NCBI RefSeq assembly: GCF_048771995.1
Contig: NC_133030.1
Location: forward strand, 58,870,001-58,934,000
Source: Taeniopygia guttata
Lineage: Eukaryota > Chordata > Aves > Passeriformes > Estrildidae
Direction of reading: 5' to 3'
Length of the DNA stretch: 64,000 nucleotides
Below are positions 61,610 through 64,000 of this stretch, piece by piece. The notes under the pieces are model-generated. The model was not told the DNA's origin, did not search any database, and worked only from the letters and a program-made list of their open reading frames with translations. Each line of letters opens with the position of its first letter. Within the stretch, counting starts at the first letter, position 1. Made by a program: the position numbers and the translations under genes.

Positions 61610-61858
61610 GGCGGCGGGATGGCTTCTCCTCCCGCCGGCTCCCTAGAACGCGAGGCGGCCGCGGCTCACGACGGCGGTGGCGGGGAGATGGCGGCGCTGA
61701 GCCGGGTGTGGGGCCGCGCGGGCTCAGAGCATCGGGGCACGGGCTGCGGGGAGGTGCGGGCGCGGCGCGGGGCCCGCGCTGCGCCAGTGAGGAGCGGCGG
61801 CGCGGCCCGGCCCCTGCGCGGGGTCAGCTGAGCGCTCAGCTGGGCGGGGGCCGCGCCT

Positions 61859-61864
61859 CACGTG
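61859..61864. promoter_or_regulatory. CACGTG E-box/HRE in the HIF1A promoter
   Basis: A palindromic CACGTG, about 250 bp upstream of the ATG, with a second RCGTG core at 61872-61876. It fits HIF, MYC or USF family binding. Use is inferred. Confidence 0.5.
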
Positions 61865-61888
61865 CGGCGCTGCGTGTGGGGCGGGCCC

Positions 61889-62141
61889 GGGCCCGGCCGG
61901 CCCCACGGCGGCCCCACAGCTCCCGGCCGGTCCCACAGCGACCCCACCGCGCCCGGCCGGTCCCACAGCGACCCCACAGCGGCCCCACCGCGCCGGGCCG
62001 GCCCCACAGCGACCCCACAGCGGCCCCACCGCGCCCGGCCGGCCCCACAGCGATTCCACCGCGGCCGCCAGCCCCACAGCGACCCCACAGCGCCCGGCCG
62101 GCCCCACAGCGGCCCCACCGCGCCCGCCGGTCCCACAGCGA
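61889..62141. repeat. GC-rich compound minisatellite upstream of HIF1A
   Basis: Eight blocks headed by CCGGCCGGYCCCACAGCG, in units of about 29 and 41 bp. They are made of a smaller CCCCACAGCGGC/CCCCACAGCGA subunit of about 12 bp. The array lies about 280-530 bp upstream of the ATG on the transcribed strand. Long open frames on both strands across it are repeat artefacts. Confidence 0.95.
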
Positions 62142-62251
62142 ATCGCACCCTCTATCGCCTCCTTTTTTCCTTTCTCCCGTGTAACTTTGGTCACTGCTTG
62201 ACTCCGCTGCCTCTCCCAAGGTGTAGTACAGTAAAAGCCCGGGATGTTTTA

Positions 62252-62640
62252 GACTCGTAGAAACATCGAGGTTGGGAGAGACCTTTAAGATCATCCAGTT
62301 CAATCATCCACCTGGCACTGCCCCTGCAGCCCCTAAACCGCGTCCACAGCGCATCTTAAACACCTCCAGCGATGGTGACTTCACCACACCCGAAGAGCCT
62401 ATTCCCATGCCTGACCATCCTAACAGAGACATATTTATTTTCTATCTAGCCTGAATCTTCCTTATCTTGCCTTAAGAGCATGTCCTCCTGTCCTCTCACT
62501 GCAGCCACGGCAGCAGAGACCTCCCTACACCTCCTCTCCGTGAGTTTTAGGTGATGAAGCACCCCCTGCACCTCCTCTCCTCTGGACAAAGCAAACCCAG
62601 GTCCCACAGCCACTCCTCACAGGACATTTTCTAGTCCATT
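62252..62640 (-). mobile_element. CR1: CR1 LINE 3' fragment, antisense, upstream of HIF1A
   Basis: The reversed terminus TAGACTCGTAGAAACATCGA is followed by GGTTGGGAGAGACCTTTAAG, ATCATCCAGTTCAATCATCC, and later CACCTCCTCTCCTCTGGACA with AAGCAAACCCAGGTCCCACA. It lies just beyond the CpG island. Confidence 0.9.
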
Positions 62641-64000
62641 TCCAGTTAAAGGGTTCAGAACCTCACATTAATTAAAGGGAACAGTCAGCTCAACAGCCGG
62701 GCAGCCCAGAAGGGGAACCGACAGGTAATTAAGCACATTTCGAGCAAGTTTTACAACTTCCCAAACCCAAAGCAAACCCAACAGCAGAGCTAGGAGGCTG
62801 TGCTGAGGCACTGTGACCCCTCTGCCTTCCCTGCCACCCACCCAGGCTGGCCTAGATCCAATGCCATCTTCCCAGTGCCTGTGTCCAATTTTCCTCTCCC
62901 TGTCCCCCCATGGCAAGCCTGGCCTCAGGCACTGCTCACCTGAGACCCCCAGGATCTCCTGCTGACATTGGCTGGCCCTGGAAGCACAGCAGGAGGAGCT
63001 GGACACCTGGCACTGACATGGCCTCTTGGATCAGGAGCCAGGATACAGCCATGGGAGAGCAAGGAGAGGAAAACTGGGGCAGAGCCCACACGTTTAAAGT
63101 TAAAAGCCTTAGCTCTGTACCCTTAGCTCAGGGCCATGTGTGGGTAAGTGCTCTGGAGAGGCAGGGAAGGCACAGTTCCAGGTGGAGTGACCCCACAGAG
63201 CTCAGGGGTTCCTTTACATCTTGTGGGTTCCTACTAGCAAGGACTTTAAGTGACCATCTGGAGCTGAACCTTATGAGACTACTCAGTTTGCAGCTCAGCA
63301 GTAATGATACCTTTAAAAAAAAAAAGCAGCTTTGACAGGCATGAGTGGCATTCTTTAGCTGCTGTGTGCACATAAGAAACACCTGCAGGGCAAAGTGATG
63401 GTGTTTCAGTACTGCACCTTCCTAACACTTCTGCTGTGGATTCCCAACTTCCAGGTTGGTTTAGGCATACAGTCATGGGTGTTCTGTATTTGGGGGGGTT
63501 ATTTTTTTTATTATTATTATTTAGAAGAAGGAAAAAGAAGTGACTGTGACATTTGTTAGCAATCACAAGGAGTTCCAGTACGAAAATGATTGCTTCTGCC
63601 CACAGCAGTCAGATATGTGGAAGATGCACAGGTGCTTCTGACTATTTTTATTCCTTCAAGGTTTTTCCATCCAAACATAGACAAAGCCCAGCTCTGCTTT
63701 GCTTATGAGCTGTGACAACACAATAGCCCATGGCAGTGTGGCTATGAACTACTGATATTTCTGTTGTTCTGTGCTCACTGGAGCCTTGAGAAGAAAAACA
63801 ATCTAAGCAAGACTCAACCTCAAGTGTCTTGCATAAGTACCAAGAAGCCCTCCCCAAGGGCTCACAGACAACTTTATCTTTCAAAACGAGGTTTAGGCAG
63901 CTCAAACACAGGAAGAAATTCAGTTGTGCACTGCAGCTTGGGTAGGTTTTTTTAGTCTGTTCACAGAGTCACCATAACAGCCCCTAGAGAATTTTCTGGT
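62641..64000. other. Upstream intergenic, no gene recognised
   Basis: No exon of the expected upstream neighbour (PRKCH in human) is recognised. A (TTA)n tract lies near 63508-63522. Confidence 0.45.

Noticed and set aside
61708-62303. Several 90-160-codon frames on both strands over the HIF1A upstream array
   Set aside because: All read the same GC-rich minisatellite in different frames.

Overview
The window looks like a bird chromosome, probably a songbird (passerine). It carries many CR1 LINE tails in both orientations, solo LTRs of avian endogenous retrovirus type, short introns and very GC-rich CpG-island promoters beside AT-rich intergenic DNA. The encoded HIF-1alpha agrees nearly residue for residue with the chicken protein as I remember it, outside one linker. 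This is ordinary vertebrate nuclear DNA. There are no operons, CRISPR arrays or prokaryotic features.

Two protein-coding genes can be placed exon by exon, both on the minus strand. HIF1A has 15 coding exons between 61609 and 32392. They sum to 2436 nt, or 811 codons plus stop, and every splice phase agrees. It encodes the oxygen-regulated alpha subunit of HIF-1, with both hydroxylated prolines (P402, P562) and the FIH asparagine (N788). Its 3'UTR runs to about 31168. SNAPC1 has its start codon at 24020 and at least eight confident coding exons down to about 17966, plus a likely last exon at 17420-17202. It encodes the 43-kDa subunit of the snRNA-activating protein complex. The order HIF1A then SNAPC1 on one strand matches the human locus, where SYT16 comes next. 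A third CpG island at 10.3-11.0 kb holds an ATG in strong context followed by a consensus splice donor on the same strand. It may be the first coding exon of that next gene, but I cannot prove its identity.

Layout: 1-10.2 kb is intergenic, with LTR and CR1 fossils including an LTR nested in a CR1. 10.26-11.04 kb is the CpG island with two minisatellites and the candidate first exon. 11-17.2 kb is downstream of SNAPC1 and contains its unmapped 3'UTR. 17.2-24.02 kb is SNAPC1. 23.86-25.5 kb is the SNAPC1 CpG island, with a 16-copy minisatellite, a cluster of HIF-response-element cores and a plus-strand splice donor. 25.5-31.17 kb is the intergenic spacer. 31.17-61.9 kb is HIF1A. 61.2-62.15 kb is the HIF1A CpG island with another minisatellite. 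62.25-64 kb is upstream sequence with a CR1.

Functionally, HIF1A is the master regulator of the hypoxia response and SNAPC1 serves basal snRNA gene transcription. They are syntenic neighbours rather than pathway partners. I found no clearly new biological system. The most interesting unexplained signals are three. Each of the three minus-strand CpG-island starts has its own unrelated GC-rich minisatellite about 0.1-0.5 kb upstream of the ATG. Three TACGTG-type HRE cores lie within 97 bp between SNAPC1 and HIF1A. A 42-nt homopolymer forms the polypyrimidine tract of a SNAPC1 splice acceptor.
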